In this document: positions 43,336-52,501 of the stretch, piece by piece
Position numbering within the stretch: the stretch's first letter is position 1
Layout: each line of letters starts with the position of its first letter
DNA from: SAR86 cluster bacterium AG-349-I13
Lineage (GTDB): Bacteria; Pseudomonadota; Gammaproteobacteria; Magnimaribacterales; TMED112
Length of the DNA: 64,000 nt
Direction of reading: 5' to 3'
Assembly: GCA_003278815.1 (NCBI GenBank)
Contig: QCDB01000003.1
Span: 1-64,000, forward strand
Translations under genes and position numbers: made by a program
Notes under the pieces: generated by a model
The model's input: the letters and a program-made list of their open reading frames with translations, nothing else
Told to the model about the DNA's origin: nothing
The model's database searches: none

Positions 43336-43760
43336 TATTTTAACTCCTGTGGATTTTGTGCATCGTGAGGATGGTTACTATCGTTATATACTTTTAACTT
43401 ATTAATAATTTTTCTATTTAATTTATTTTTTGGTAACATCCCCTTGACCGCATCCCTAATTACCTTCTCAGGATTTTTCTCCATTTGATCTTGAAAAGAT
43501 ATTTGCTTAATACCACCTGGAAATCCTGAATGTCTATAATAAATCTTATCTGTTGCTTTTTTTCCAGTAACTTCAATATTTCTTGCATTGAGTAAAATTA
43601 CGAAATCACCTACATCTGAATTAGGAGTATACTCTGGCTTATTTTTTCCTCTTAAAATATTAGCAACCTGTACAGATAATCTGCCAAGTTTTTTCCCGGT
43701 ACAATCTAGGATGTACCATTTCTGCTCGATATCTTGAGTTCTTAATGCTGTAGTTTTCAT
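43335..43760 (-). CDS. rplM: 50S ribosomal protein L13
   Basis: L13 is an early-assembly protein of the large subunit. The 141-residue product contains [52 protein letters not shown] and [22 protein letters not shown]. Length is typical. It is the first gene of the run towards sspA and is divergent from the degS-like gene with 55 bases between. Confidence 0.97.
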   Translation of the reverse strand: MKTTALRTQDIEQKWYILDCTGKKLGRLSVQVANILRGKNKPEYTPNSDVGDFVILLNARNIEVTGKKATDKIYYRHSGFPGGIKQISFQDQMEKNPEKVIRDAVKGMLPKNKLNRKIINKLKVYNDSNHPHDAQNPQELK

Positions 43761-43815
43761 GTAATGCTCAAAGTTGCGCCGCTATATATTAATATATTGG
43801 TAAAGGATTTGAAAC

Positions 43816-44784
43816 ATGAAGAACCTGTTTTTATTAATATTATTTTTTGGCCTTTTTTTTGGGGCACAATTTGTTTATTTCGAAAATAGATATGATCTAG
43901 AAGAGAAAATAAACTTTGATGAAATTTCATCATCAATTGTGACAATTGAGTCTTTAGATAACCGTGGAAAAAGTTTTGGTTCTGGAGTCATAATATCTGA
44001 AGATGGATATATTATTACAGCCTTTCATAATCTGTCAGGAAACCTCAGCACTGTCAAAATTTCTGAAAAATCTTATTTAGCAAATCTTATTGGTTTTGAC
44101 GAGTATGCTGATCTTGCTGTTTTAAAAATTAATGAGGATAACCTTAATCACATTAAGTTCTCGGATCAGGAGGACCTAGAAATTGGTCAGACGGTTTATG
44201 CTATTGGAAATCCCTATAACATAGGAATATCTATTTCACGTGGAATTCTAAGTGCTACAGGTAGAAATTTCGGAAATCCTTACTTAGATATTATTCAAAC
44301 TGATGCAGCTATAAACAAAGGGAACTCGGGTGGTGCATTGATTAATGAAAGTGGAGAATTGATTGGTTTAAGTACGTTAATAGCTTCAGCATCAGGGGGT
44401 TCAGATGGAGTAGGCTTTGCACTTCCGTCTGGAAAAGTTCTATCAATTACAAATGAAATAATAAAATATGGAAAAGTTAGTAGAGCATGGATTGGGGAGT
44501 TCAGATTCAGGCGGGGTTTTTATACAGATCCAGAAACAAATAATAGAATACCAGCACTTTACACGGTTGCTTTAAATGATAATTTAAACTTCGAGAATGG
44601 TTTAAAAGATGGTGACATTATCATCGCAATTAAAAATACTGAAGCAAGATGGAATACATTGCTTGCGTCTGTAAATAGCATCTCTCCTGGCGATGTACTC
44701 GAGTTAAAAATTATTAGATCAAATAAAAATCTTAATTTAGATTTGGTTACAAAAGAAAGGCCTAATAGACCACAGGCTCTCTAA
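43816..44784 (+). CDS. degS: Membrane-anchored trypsin-like protease, DegS type
   Basis: This is a periplasmic serine protease with one PDZ domain. The 322-residue product has an N-terminal anchor (about 3-20) and a protease domain with His71 (TAFHNLSG), Asp99 (DEYADLAVLK) and Ser171 (GNSGGAL). One PDZ-like domain follows (about 225-315). One PDZ and an uncleaved anchor favour DegS, the sensor that triggers sigma-E release, over DegQ. No rseA or rseP is in the window, so the pathway is inferred. AAGGA lies eight bases before the ATG. The stop overlaps murA by 23 bases. Confidence 0.83.
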   Translation: MKNLFLLILFFGLFFGAQFVYFENRYDLEEKINFDEISSSIVTIESLDNRGKSFGSGVIISEDGYIITAFHNLSGNLSTVKISEKSYLANLIGFDEYADLAVLKINEDNLNHIKFSDQEDLEIGQTVYAIGNPYNIGISISRGILSATGRNFGNPYLDIIQTDAAINKGNSGGALINESGELIGLSTLIASASGGSDGVGFALPSGKVLSITNEIIKYGKVSRAWIGEFRFRRGFYTDPETNNRIPALYTVALNDNLNFENGLKDGDIIIAIKNTEARWNTLLASVNSISPGDVLELKIIRSNKNLNLDLVTKERPNRPQAL

Positions 44785-46027
44785 TAATCTCTGCACCTAA
44801 CTTATTAAGCTTTTCTTCTATGCATTCATAACCTCTATCAATGTGGTAGATATCATTAATTTCGGTCTTATTTTTACCTACTAAACCAGCCAAAACTAAA
44901 CTTGCTGAAGCCCTAAGATCTGATGCACTAACATTTGCTCCAACTAAGTTTGAAACACCTGACACAGATGCCTTATTTTTGTTTAAAACAATATCTGCCC
45001 CCATTTTTCTCAATTGACTTACATGTTGAAATCGATTTTCAAATACTGTTTCCTCTATTGTGCATGTGCCAGAGGATATTGTATTTAAGGCCATGAATTG
45101 AGCTTGCATATCAGTGGGGAAGCCTGGAAATGGTTCAGTGAAAATATCTTTAGCTTTCAAATCTGAAGAGGTGGCATCAACTTCAACGTAATCTAATCCA
45201 TTATCTACTTTAACTCCCATGTCATTTAATTTCTTACTAATTATATTAATAGTATCAGGATCTATCTTATTCACTTTTACATGGCCATTCGTTATCGCTC
45301 CTGCTACAAGGTAAGTACCAGCTTCAATCCGATCGAACAAAACATTCCATCTGCTTGCTTCTAAGTTTTTAACTCCTTCTATTACAATTTCAGATTCTCC
45401 TGCTCCACTAATTTTTGCACCACAGCTGTTAAGATAATTTGCAAGTTCCAATACCTCAGGTTCTTTAGCACAATTTCTTAAAGTAGTTTTTCCTTTAATT
45501 AATGTAGCAGCCATCATTAAATTTTCTGTGCCAGTTACGGAAACCTTGGGAAAAACGAAATCAATTGGATTTAATTTCTTAGCTTTTAAATATATATACT
45601 TTGAATCAGATGTAATCTCTGCCCCCATTCTTTCCAAACCCGAAAGGTGGAAGTCAATCGGTCTTGTGCCAATATCACAACCTCCTGGTTGTGAGATTTT
45701 AGCTTTACCATATTTAGCTACTAGAGGACCCATAACTAAAATCGAGGCACGCATAGTTTTGACTAATTCATATCTTGCCTCAGGCAATATAATATTTGAA
45801 GAATTTATCTCAATGAAGCCATCTTCATGGAAGTTAATTGAAGAGCCCATTGAATTTAATAACTCTAGCTTAGTTGTAATATCTTGTAGATGCGGAAGAT
45901 TTCCAATGTATGCTGATCCATCAAGTAATATTGTGGATGCCAAAATAGGCAAACCGGCATTTTTAGCACCGGAACAATCTACTTCTCCATATAGGTGATT
46001 ACCGCCTTTAATAATTAATCTTTCCAT
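44762..46027 (-). CDS. murA: UDP-N-acetylglucosamine 1-carboxyvinyltransferase MurA
   Basis: MurA performs the first committed step of peptidoglycan synthesis by adding enolpyruvate to UDP-GlcNAc. The 421-residue product has the invariant start GEVDCSGAKNAGLPILA, the catalytic cysteine in QPGGCDIGTRP (Cys117, so fosfomycin-sensitive type) and FPTDMQAQFMAL. Length is normal. It follows mlaC by three bases. The murA-ibaG-mlaB neighbourhood of enterics is reduced to murA-mlaC. Confidence 0.97.
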   Translation of the reverse strand: MERLIIKGGNHLYGEVDCSGAKNAGLPILASTILLDGSAYIGNLPHLQDITTKLELLNSMGSSINFHEDGFIEINSSNIILPEARYELVKTMRASILVMGPLVAKYGKAKISQPGGCDIGTRPIDFHLSGLERMGAEITSDSKYIYLKAKKLNPIDFVFPKVSVTGTENLMMAATLIKGKTTLRNCAKEPEVLELANYLNSCGAKISGAGESEIVIEGVKNLEASRWNVLFDRIEAGTYLVAGAITNGHVKVNKIDPDTINIISKKLNDMGVKVDNGLDYVEVDATSSDLKAKDIFTEPFPGFPTDMQAQFMALNTISSGTCTIEETVFENRFQHVSQLRKMGADIVLNKNKASVSGVSNLVGANVSASDLRASASLVLAGLVGKNKTEINDIYHIDRGYECIEEKLNKLGAEIIREPVVY

Positions 46028-46030
46028 AAC

Positions 46031-46636
46031 CTAAAGTGTTGTTGGCTTCCAAGATTCAATGGCAATATCTAAATCAGAGTTATTCTCTAGATAAGCATCT
46101 TGGAATTGGTTCCTGAAAATCAGACCGAGATTTATACCATCGACGATTATATTTATAATTCTGTATTGTCCAAGATTATTTTTATAAACAGTTAATTTAG
46201 TTACAAATGAGTCAGAATCTGAGAAGAAACTTACAGACACTTCATATGTTTTTTTATTAACTTTGATATTTTCATCAGTAACAATTTGATAATTATCAAA
46301 TTCTAATAAAGTTGATACATATGTATCTAATAACAATTTTTTTGTTCTCTCTTCAAATAATTTTTTTTGGGTTTGTGTAGCAGAAGCATAAATTTTCGAC
46401 GAAAGAATTAACCTTGACACAACTTTTACATCTACCATAGGTTCCCAGATATTTTTAAGTCTCTCTTTAAACTCTTCAGGATTATCATCATAATTTGAAC
46501 CTTCTTCCTTTATTACAGTCAGAAAAAATTGAGCATTTGAATCAATATATTCATGAAGTTCGGGAATTTTATCGCCAAACAAATTTTGAGTTAAAAAAAT
46601 AACAAATAATATTTTTGATGAAAAAAATCGTAACAT
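46031..46636 (-). CDS. mlaC: Phospholipid-binding protein MlaC, orphan
   Basis: MlaC is a periplasmic carrier that moves phospholipids between MlaA and the MlaFEDB transporter. I choose the ATG at 46634-46636 (MLRFFSSKILFV), which gives a proper signal peptide. An in-frame ATG at 46747 would run into kdsD on the other strand. The 201-residue product contains FKERLKNIWEPMVDVKVVS, LLLDTYVSTLLEFDNYQI and GQYRIINIIVDGINLGLIFRNQF, the MlaC/Ttg2D pattern. mlaF, mlaE, mlaD and mlaB, which normally surround it, are missing at this locus. Confidence 0.87.
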   Translation of the reverse strand: MLRFFSSKILFVIFLTQNLFGDKIPELHEYIDSNAQFFLTVIKEEGSNYDDNPEEFKERLKNIWEPMVDVKVVSRLILSSKIYASATQTQKKLFEERTKKLLLDTYVSTLLEFDNYQIVTDENIKVNKKTYEVSVSFFSDSDSFVTKLTVYKNNLGQYRIINIIVDGINLGLIFRNQFQDAYLENNSDLDIAIESWKPTTL

Positions 46637-46655
46637 GTGTAAATTATAGTTTGAA

Positions 46656-47621
46656 ATGAAAAAAAATATTTTCCAAAAAGAAGCAAAAAAAGCTTTTTTA
46701 ATAGAATTAGAGGAATTAAAGGCTTTTTCTAAGTCAAAAAACTTCAATGTTGAGGAATTATGTACTCACATCTCAAACTGTAAGGGAAAAATATTCATTA
46801 CAGGAGTAGGAAAGTCTGGGCATATTGCAAATAAGTTTGCTGCTACATTATCTAGTACTGGCACCCCCTCTTTCTTTATTCATCCAGCTGAAGCGCTACA
46901 TGGAGATTTAGGAATGATAGAGAAAAATGATGCAATTATAGCTATTTCAAAGTCTGGTGAAAGTAAGGAAATTTGTGATTTGATACCTGCAATAAATATG
47001 AAGAAAATTAATTTTTTCTCAATAACAGAAAATGTTAATTCAACAATAGCAAAAGCCTCCAAATCGCATATTCTTGTTAAAGTTAAAAGAGAGGCATGCC
47101 CAAATGATTTAGCGCCAACTTCGAGCACTACAGTCACTCTTGCCTTAGGTGATGCTATAGCTGTGGCTCTGCTTAAGTCAAAAGGTTTTACTTCAGAAGA
47201 TTTTGCAAAGTCGCACCCGGGCGGGAAACTTGGAAAAAAACTTACTTTAAGAACAAGAGATTTAATGGTTCCAATAAAAAAAGCAGCCGTCGTTAAAGAT
47301 TCAGATTCATTAAAAGATTTAATTTTTGAAGTTTCTGAAAAAAAACAGGGTATCGCATTAGTAAAAAAGGAGGATCATATTATAGGAGTATTTTCTGATG
47401 GTGACTTGAGAAGGCAGCTACAAAAAAATATCCAAATTGATAAAATTAAACTTTCCTCTGTCTTAACTAAAAAATTTAAAACTATTAACTCAGAAGAACT
47501 TGTAGTCAAAGCGGCTGAAAAAATGAAATCTTTCAAAGTTTATACTCTGGTTGTTAAAGAGAATGAAAAAGTTGTAGGTATATTAACAATGCATGATATT
47601 TTGGAAGCAAATGTTATATAA
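46656..47621 (+). CDS. kdsD: D-arabinose 5-phosphate isomerase KdsD
   Basis: KdsD converts ribulose 5-phosphate to arabinose 5-phosphate, the substrate of KdsA. The 321-residue product has the SIS domain (FITGVGKSGHIANKFAATLS, FIHPAEALHGDLGMI, AISKSGESKEI, PTSSTTVTLALGDAIAVAL, KSHPGGKLG) and two C-terminal CBS domains (about 205-321). Length matches E. coli KdsD (328). It begins only 19 bases from the divergent mlaC start. kdsC, the phosphatase gene usual behind kdsD, is missing. Confidence 0.95.
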   Translation: MKKNIFQKEAKKAFLIELEELKAFSKSKNFNVEELCTHISNCKGKIFITGVGKSGHIANKFAATLSSTGTPSFFIHPAEALHGDLGMIEKNDAIIAISKSGESKEICDLIPAINMKKINFFSITENVNSTIAKASKSHILVKVKREACPNDLAPTSSTTVTLALGDAIAVALLKSKGFTSEDFAKSHPGGKLGKKLTLRTRDLMVPIKKAAVVKDSDSLKDLIFEVSEKKQGIALVKKEDHIIGVFSDGDLRRQLQKNIQIDKIKLSSVLTKKFKTINSEELVVKAAEKMKSFKVYTLVVKENEKVVGILTMHDILEANVI

Positions 47622-47988
47622 ACTCTTCATTCTTTTATTATCATTTACTCTTGTTTCTCAAGAATATGAGATAACATCAGATAATATTGAAATTGATACA
47701 GAACTCAATACCATAAATTATGAATTTAATGTAATCTTCAAATCTGATGAAATATTTTTTACAGCTGATTCCCTAAAACTCAATCAAAAAAATGAATCTT
47801 TTATAGCATATGGTTCTCCAATAAAAATTAAATTTTTTGACGGTCTTGAATACATTGAAGGAGAAGCTGGGCAAGTTGAAATAGACACAGAAGTGTTAAG
47901 ACTTTCAAAAAATGTTTCAATTATAAAATCTGGAAATAAGATAAATTCTAAAAATATGACCATCAAATTATCAAATGATAAAAGTTGA
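47611..47988 (+). CDS. lptA: LPS transport periplasmic protein LptA, short form
   Basis: LptA forms the periplasmic bridge that carries lipopolysaccharide to the outer membrane. I choose the ATG at 47611 (MLYKLFILLLSF), which overlaps the kdsD stop and gives a clean signal peptide. The product of 125 residues has an OstA-type beta-jellyroll: ITSDNIEIDTELNTINYEFN, ADSLKLNQKNESFIAYGSPI, EYIEGEAGQVEIDTEVLRLS and NKINSKNMTIKLS. E. coli LptA has 185 residues. lptC, normally between kdsC and lptA, is absent. The end overlaps lptB by 14 bases. Confidence 0.85.
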   Translation: MLYKLFILLLSFTLVSQEYEITSDNIEIDTELNTINYEFNVIFKSDEIFFTADSLKLNQKNESFIAYGSPIKIKFFDGLEYIEGEAGQVEIDTEVLRLSKNVSIIKSGNKINSKNMTIKLSNDKS

Positions 47989-48685
47989 AAATATAAGTAG
48001 ATCTGTAAAATCAAAAATACTTTTTAAAAATATTTCATTTGATTTGCCAAATAACAAGATCACAGGTCTTTTGGGTGCTAATGGAGCAGGCAAAACTAGT
48101 TTATTTAAAGCTCTCGCTGGACTATCAAAAATTGATGAAGGCAAAATATGTTTTTTTGAGGAAAGTTTGCATTTAATGAGTCTTGAAGAGAGATCAAATG
48201 CAGGATTGAATTATGTACCACAAGAAAATTCCTTATTTGATGATTTAAGTCTTCAAGAAAATCTTGAAGCAGTTGTTGAACTTAAATTTAGAAAAGTTTC
48301 AAAAGAAAAATTTAAACAAATAAAAAGTTTGTTAAATATTATGAATTTAGAGGATAAAGCAAACATAAAATCAAAATTTCTATCAGGAGGCGAGAAAAGA
48401 AAAACTGAAATATTGAGATCTATTTTATTAGATTCAAAGTATATTCTTTTAGATGAGCCTTTTGCTGGTGTTGATCCAATATCAGTAGAAGAAATTATAA
48501 AAATTCTTAAAAAATTTAAGAAGGACTTAGGGATTTTTATTAGCGATCATAACTTTAGAGATGTAATAAATGTTTGTGATGAAATAATCCTGCTTAATCA
48601 AGGAGAATTGCTTTTGCAGGGCACTCCAAATCAAGTTAAAAACAATCCAATTGCTAAAAAATTATATTTCGGCGAAATGAAATAA
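47975..48685 (+). CDS. lptB: LPS export ABC transporter ATPase LptB
   Basis: LptB powers extraction of lipopolysaccharide from the inner membrane with LptF and LptG. The 236-residue ATPase has Walker A GANGAGKTSLF near residue 35, Q-loop VPQENSLFDDL, signature LSGGEKRKTEIL, Walker B YILLDEPFAGVDP and the switch histidine in FISDHNFRDV. Length is normal. rpoN, which commonly follows lptB in gammaproteobacteria, is not there; mgtE follows after 24 bases. Confidence 0.96.
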   Translation: MIKVENISRSVKSKILFKNISFDLPNNKITGLLGANGAGKTSLFKALAGLSKIDEGKICFFEESLHLMSLEERSNAGLNYVPQENSLFDDLSLQENLEAVVELKFRKVSKEKFKQIKSLLNIMNLEDKANIKSKFLSGGEKRKTEILRSILLDSKYILLDEPFAGVDPISVEEIIKILKKFKKDLGIFISDHNFRDVINVCDEIILLNQGELLLQGTPNQVKNNPIAKKLYFGEMK

Positions 48686-48709
48686 AGGTTTTTCGAGTAG
48701 AATAGCCCA

Positions 48710-50053
48710 ATGGCTAGTGAAAATTTAGACAAAAGATTTGAGCTAATACAAGAAACCTTCTCGAATCCAGAATTTAAAACAAAACTTGGGCGAATCTTAA
48801 ATGAAATGACTCCAAGTGAACTAGCTTATGTAATTGAATCATCTCCTCCACATGAAAGAAAAATTATTTGGGATTTAATACAGCTTGACACTGAAGGTGA
48901 AGTTTTAGGCGAACTTGATGAAAACCTTCGAGAAGATTTACTTTCCGGCATGAATCCTGAAGAAATTTCTGCTGCAATTAGTGATTTAGAGGTGGATGAT
49001 TTAGCTGATATCCTCCAGACACTGCCAGAAAAAATGACAAATGAAGTTTTGTCTTTAATGAATTCAAGAGATAGAGGCAGAGTTGAAAAAATACTTGATT
49101 ATCCTGAAGAGTCAGCTGGCGGCTTAATGAATACTGATATCATTACTGTACGTGCAGAGAATTCCATTGAACTTGTCATGCGTTATTTACGTTTTTTAAA
49201 AGAACTCCCACAAAATACTGATGATATATATGTAGTAAGCAAAAATGATGAGTATTTGGGAATATTACCTATAACAAAAATCTTAACTTCCGACCCTAAT
49301 TTAAATGTAAGAGAAGTTATGGATACAGAATTTCAGCCCTTAAAAATTGAAAGTGATCAGATCGATGTTTATAACGAATTTAAAACAAAAGACCTATTTT
49401 CAGCTCCTGTCGTTGATAAAAACAATCATCTTTTAGGAAGAATTACAGTAGATGATATTATAGAAGTTGCAGTTGACGAAGTTGAGCAAGATTTTATTGG
49501 TTTTGCTCAAATTGAAGAAGATATTTTTGCTTCACCAAAAAAATCCATAAAAAACCGGGTTTTATGGCTTTCGGTAAACTTACTTACCGCTGTAATTGCA
49601 GCAGCTTCAATAAGTTTATTTGAAGACGTAATAGAGAAGGTAGTCTATGCTGCAATTCTCATGCCAATAGTTGCAAGTATGGGTGGTATAGCTGCCACAC
49701 AAACACTTGGGATTTATATAAGAGCGGAGGCAATGAGACAATTAAATCGAAAAAACCTTAGATATTTATTTCGTAGAGAATTTATAGTAGCACTTGCCAA
49801 TTGCACAGTATTTTCAATTTTAATTTACGGGATAACTTCTTTTTGGTTTGCTGACCCATCACTCTCTCTGGCAATAGCTTTAGCGATGGTTTTTAATTTA
49901 TTGGCGGCGGCAATATTTGGCTTTCTTTTTCCTCATTTTCTGAGAAGATTTGGCTATGATCCTGCAATAGCTGGAAGTGTTGTAATAACAACATTCACAG
50001 ATATTATTGGTTTTGTGAGTTTTCTAGGTATTGTTAGCTTTCTTATTGCATAA
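48710..50053 (+). CDS. mgtE: Magnesium transporter MgtE
   Basis: MgtE is a Mg2+-gated magnesium channel of the inner membrane. The 447-residue product has the cytoplasmic N domain (about 1-125), two CBS domains (about 140-260; YPEESAGGLMNTDIITVRAE, KDLFSAPVVDKNNHLLGRIT), the plug helix and five membrane segments (about 280-447) with PIVASMGGIAATQTLGI and DPAIAGSVVITTFTDIIGF, the ion-pathway motifs. Full length. The stop overlaps the convergent YhdP-like gene by 11 bases. Confidence 0.95.
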   Translation: MASENLDKRFELIQETFSNPEFKTKLGRILNEMTPSELAYVIESSPPHERKIIWDLIQLDTEGEVLGELDENLREDLLSGMNPEEISAAISDLEVDDLADILQTLPEKMTNEVLSLMNSRDRGRVEKILDYPEESAGGLMNTDIITVRAENSIELVMRYLRFLKELPQNTDDIYVVSKNDEYLGILPITKILTSDPNLNVREVMDTEFQPLKIESDQIDVYNEFKTKDLFSAPVVDKNNHLLGRITVDDIIEVAVDEVEQDFIGFAQIEEDIFASPKKSIKNRVLWLSVNLLTAVIAAASISLFEDVIEKVVYAAILMPIVASMGGIAATQTLGIYIRAEAMRQLNRKNLRYLFRREFIVALANCTVFSILIYGITSFWFADPSLSLAIALAMVFNLLAAAIFGFLFPHFLRRFGYDPAIAGSVVITTFTDIIGFVSFLGIVSFLIA

Positions 50054-52061
50054 CTTCAACATTCAGATTATCAACGTCACCTGATACAGAATATTTTGTT
50101 CTTGTAATATCGCTTAAACCTTCTTCAAACACTTCTGTCACAACGACAGCACCTGCGGCCGCAGGGAACCCACCAAGAATTGCTACATACCATGGAATGC
50201 TTTCTGATAAGCTTGAATCGAAAACCATTTCCAAATTAAAGTTGTCAAATGATTCTTCAACCGATGAAATTGTTCCTGAAAGCTCCGCATTACCAACATC
50301 AAAATCCATTCTTAGTTCATTAATGTTTGCATAGCCAGAGCTATCAATAAAAAAATTACCATTCATTGAATTGATAAAAAAATTATCCTGGTCAAGCTTT
50401 TCAAAGTCAGCATTTAAAATATTCAATAGTCTCGACCTAATATCAATAAGGGATAAAACCCTCAAGGCATCAATCGTAAATGTTGTATCTGTATACGAAA
50501 TATCTTTCCCGGAAATTTCTACCAAACCCCCGAAAGCAAAATTTGAATCTTGTACATTTATAAAACTATCTTTTAGTCCTAAATCTAAGTTACTAAAGCT
50601 TAGGTTTGAATTTCTTAAAGGATTTTCTTCATTATTTTTAATAGATAATTGAGCATTAATATTTTTTAGTGAAAAATTAATAAGATCAAATTCGAAAGAA
50701 TTTTCTAATTTTTCATTCAAACTTAAGAAGTTTGATTTAAATTTTTTTGGAAAAATTCTTAATTCACCACCTTGAGTGGTGTACGAGTCAAGATAGTTGA
50801 ATTCAATAAAAATATTATTGTAATTCAATAATAAATTTTGATCATTAAGACTTACTTTAAAATTAAGATTTTCTGGGGATGTGAAGTCTCCAAAAATACT
50901 CTTGAATCTTCCACTATTATCGAATTTTCCTGAGATTCCCCTTTCATCTAATAAAAAATTAAATATATTATCTGACTTGAAATTATTATACAGATACATA
51001 TTTCCCAAAGCATATTCAGACAAATATAAATCGTCTCCAAATAATTTTATAGACGAATTATCTATATAAGTTTTTAAATTATTAACAGCAAATTTTGCAT
51101 CACCTAAATTGATAAGACTTGATTCTGAGTTCAATACTGATGAAAAATTTAATTTATCGTTGAATGAAGATATTGATAACAAGAAATCTAATTCATTTGC
51201 TTTAAAATCTGATTCTTTTAAAAATTTCTTAATACTACTTTGATTTTTGACTAGGTATTTATAAATTGCTTCCTCATCTCCACTCGAAGCCATATTTAAT
51301 TGAAATTTTTCATCGTACTTTAAGGTTAACCTTAAATCTGAATCCTCGCTTAGTGATGTTATATTTGCATACGGGATTTTAAATTTACTTTTAAAATCCA
51401 AGTAGATATGTCCTTCCATATTTTCAAGGATTTGTGGAGCATCATAAAAATTAAAGTACATGACCCCTTTTTTTGAATTCAAATCAACTTTTAATTCACC
51501 ATCATAAAAATAACCAACGCCATTCAAACCACTCATATTCCTTAGATTTCCAGGAAGATCAATATTTAAGTTTTGAAAATTGAATCCAAAAGCATCTTCA
51601 TTCGTTAAAAAGTTAAATAAATTGATTTCCTTGAAAATAGTATCTCCAACTTTTAAATCTATTATCAATAATTCGTTGATAAAAACTTCTGGTTGATCAG
51701 TTTGGTTATTATCTCTTTGTTCATTTAGTGTTACTTCAGCATTGAATAAAGAGAAATTTGAGACATATATATTATTTCCGATTATAGAGTTGAGAAAATT
51801 AATTTCTAAGTTTATTTCTTCACCTGAAAAAGCTGCTGCTCCAGTGTATTGAAAGTTTCTTATATCTACTTGGATGCCAAGCAAACTAGGTTCTATTGAT
51901 ATTGTTTCGTATTGAATACTTTCATTAAATAAATATTTTGTAATTGATTTGGATCCATAATCGGTTGAAATAAATAAGCATAAGGCGTAAAAACTCAGAA
52001 TAAACAATGCTATGAAGTATAAAAAAAACCTTATTGGCCATACTAGATATTTTTTAACCAT
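50043..52061 (-). CDS. YhdP/AsmA-family envelope protein, short form
   Basis: This large protein has an N-terminal membrane segment (about 10-32) and a long periplasmic beta-rich part typical of AsmA-like lipid-transport proteins. I choose the ATG at 52059-52061 (MVKKYLVWP), preceded by AGAGG. The C-terminal region (DALRVLSLIDIRSRLLNI, MRMDF-like INELRMDFDVGNAELSGTIS, PWYVAILGGFPAAAGAVVVT, YSVSGDVDNLNVEV) matches YhdP. At 672 residues it is about half of E. coli YhdP (1266). YhdP helps move phospholipid to the outer membrane. The locus mreBCD-maf-rng-yhdP is reduced here to mreBCD-yhdP. Confidence 0.8.
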   Translation of the reverse strand: MVKKYLVWPIRFFLYFIALFILSFYALCLFISTDYGSKSITKYLFNESIQYETISIEPSLLGIQVDIRNFQYTGAAAFSGEEINLEINFLNSIIGNNIYVSNFSLFNAEVTLNEQRDNNQTDQPEVFINELLIIDLKVGDTIFKEINLFNFLTNEDAFGFNFQNLNIDLPGNLRNMSGLNGVGYFYDGELKVDLNSKKGVMYFNFYDAPQILENMEGHIYLDFKSKFKIPYANITSLSEDSDLRLTLKYDEKFQLNMASSGDEEAIYKYLVKNQSSIKKFLKESDFKANELDFLLSISSFNDKLNFSSVLNSESSLINLGDAKFAVNNLKTYIDNSSIKLFGDDLYLSEYALGNMYLYNNFKSDNIFNFLLDERGISGKFDNSGRFKSIFGDFTSPENLNFKVSLNDQNLLLNYNNIFIEFNYLDSYTTQGGELRIFPKKFKSNFLSLNEKLENSFEFDLINFSLKNINAQLSIKNNEENPLRNSNLSFSNLDLGLKDSFINVQDSNFAFGGLVEISGKDISYTDTTFTIDALRVLSLIDIRSRLLNILNADFEKLDQDNFFINSMNGNFFIDSSGYANINELRMDFDVGNAELSGTISSVEESFDNFNLEMVFDSSLSESIPWYVAILGGFPAAAGAVVVTEVFEEGLSDITRTKYSVSGDVDNLNVEVMQ

Positions 52062-52501
52062 TTTTGCCTCTGATTTATAAAAATTGCTGACCATATAATT
52101 GAATTTAATAATGGATTAATGAAAATTCTTACTCCCATTCCACTTGCAAAATCATTCGTTGAAAACAGCAAAATATTTAAGAATAAGCTTACTAAAGTAA
52201 TTAATATTATTTGCTCCAAAAGAGACCTTTGAATCCATTTAAGATTTGAAAAATTAAGATATAGACCTATCAAAGTATAGCTAATTGTATACGGCATTGA
52301 GATATTGCTAAAAAAAAGATCAATTACAAACCCCTTGAATATGAAAAAATAAATATTTGGTATTTTTTTCACGAATGTTGTGAAGAAAAGAGTATGTACT
52401 AAAAATATATCTGGGGAAATAGCCCATGTATCCGTGGCCAATAAAATCTGGTTCAGAATAACCATTAATCCAAGGCTCAAATATCTTAAAACTTCACTCA
52501 T
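52043..52501 (-). CDS. mreD: Rod shape-determining protein MreD
   Basis: MreD is a small integral membrane component of the elongation complex. The 152-residue product has about five hydrophobic segments and PDIFLVHTLFFTTF, FFIFKGFVIDLFFSNISMPY and SYTLIGLYLN, resembling the PxGLG-type core of MreD. It overlaps mreC by eight bases and the YhdP-like gene by 19. Sequence conservation is low, and identity rests mainly on position. Confidence 0.88.
   Translation of the reverse strand: MSEVLRYLSLGLMVILNQILLATDTWAISPDIFLVHTLFFTTFVKKIPNIYFFIFKGFVIDLFFSNISMPYTISYTLIGLYLNFSNLKWIQRSLLEQIILITLVSLFLNILLFSTNDFASGMGVRIFINPLLNSIIWSAIFINQRQKWLKNI

Noticed and set aside
43757-43945. 62-codon minus-strand frame in front of rplM
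   Set aside because: It lies antisense to the start of the degS-like gene, has no recognisable domain and no ribosome-binding site; degS is supported by its catalytic triad.
45528-45998. 156-codon plus-strand frame inside murA
   Set aside because: It is antisense to the region of MurA that includes the catalytic cysteine; no independent support.
46637-46747. Longer MlaC start at 46747
   Set aside because: It would overlap kdsD on the other strand and put the signal peptide inside the protein; the ATG at 46636 gives a normal signal peptide.
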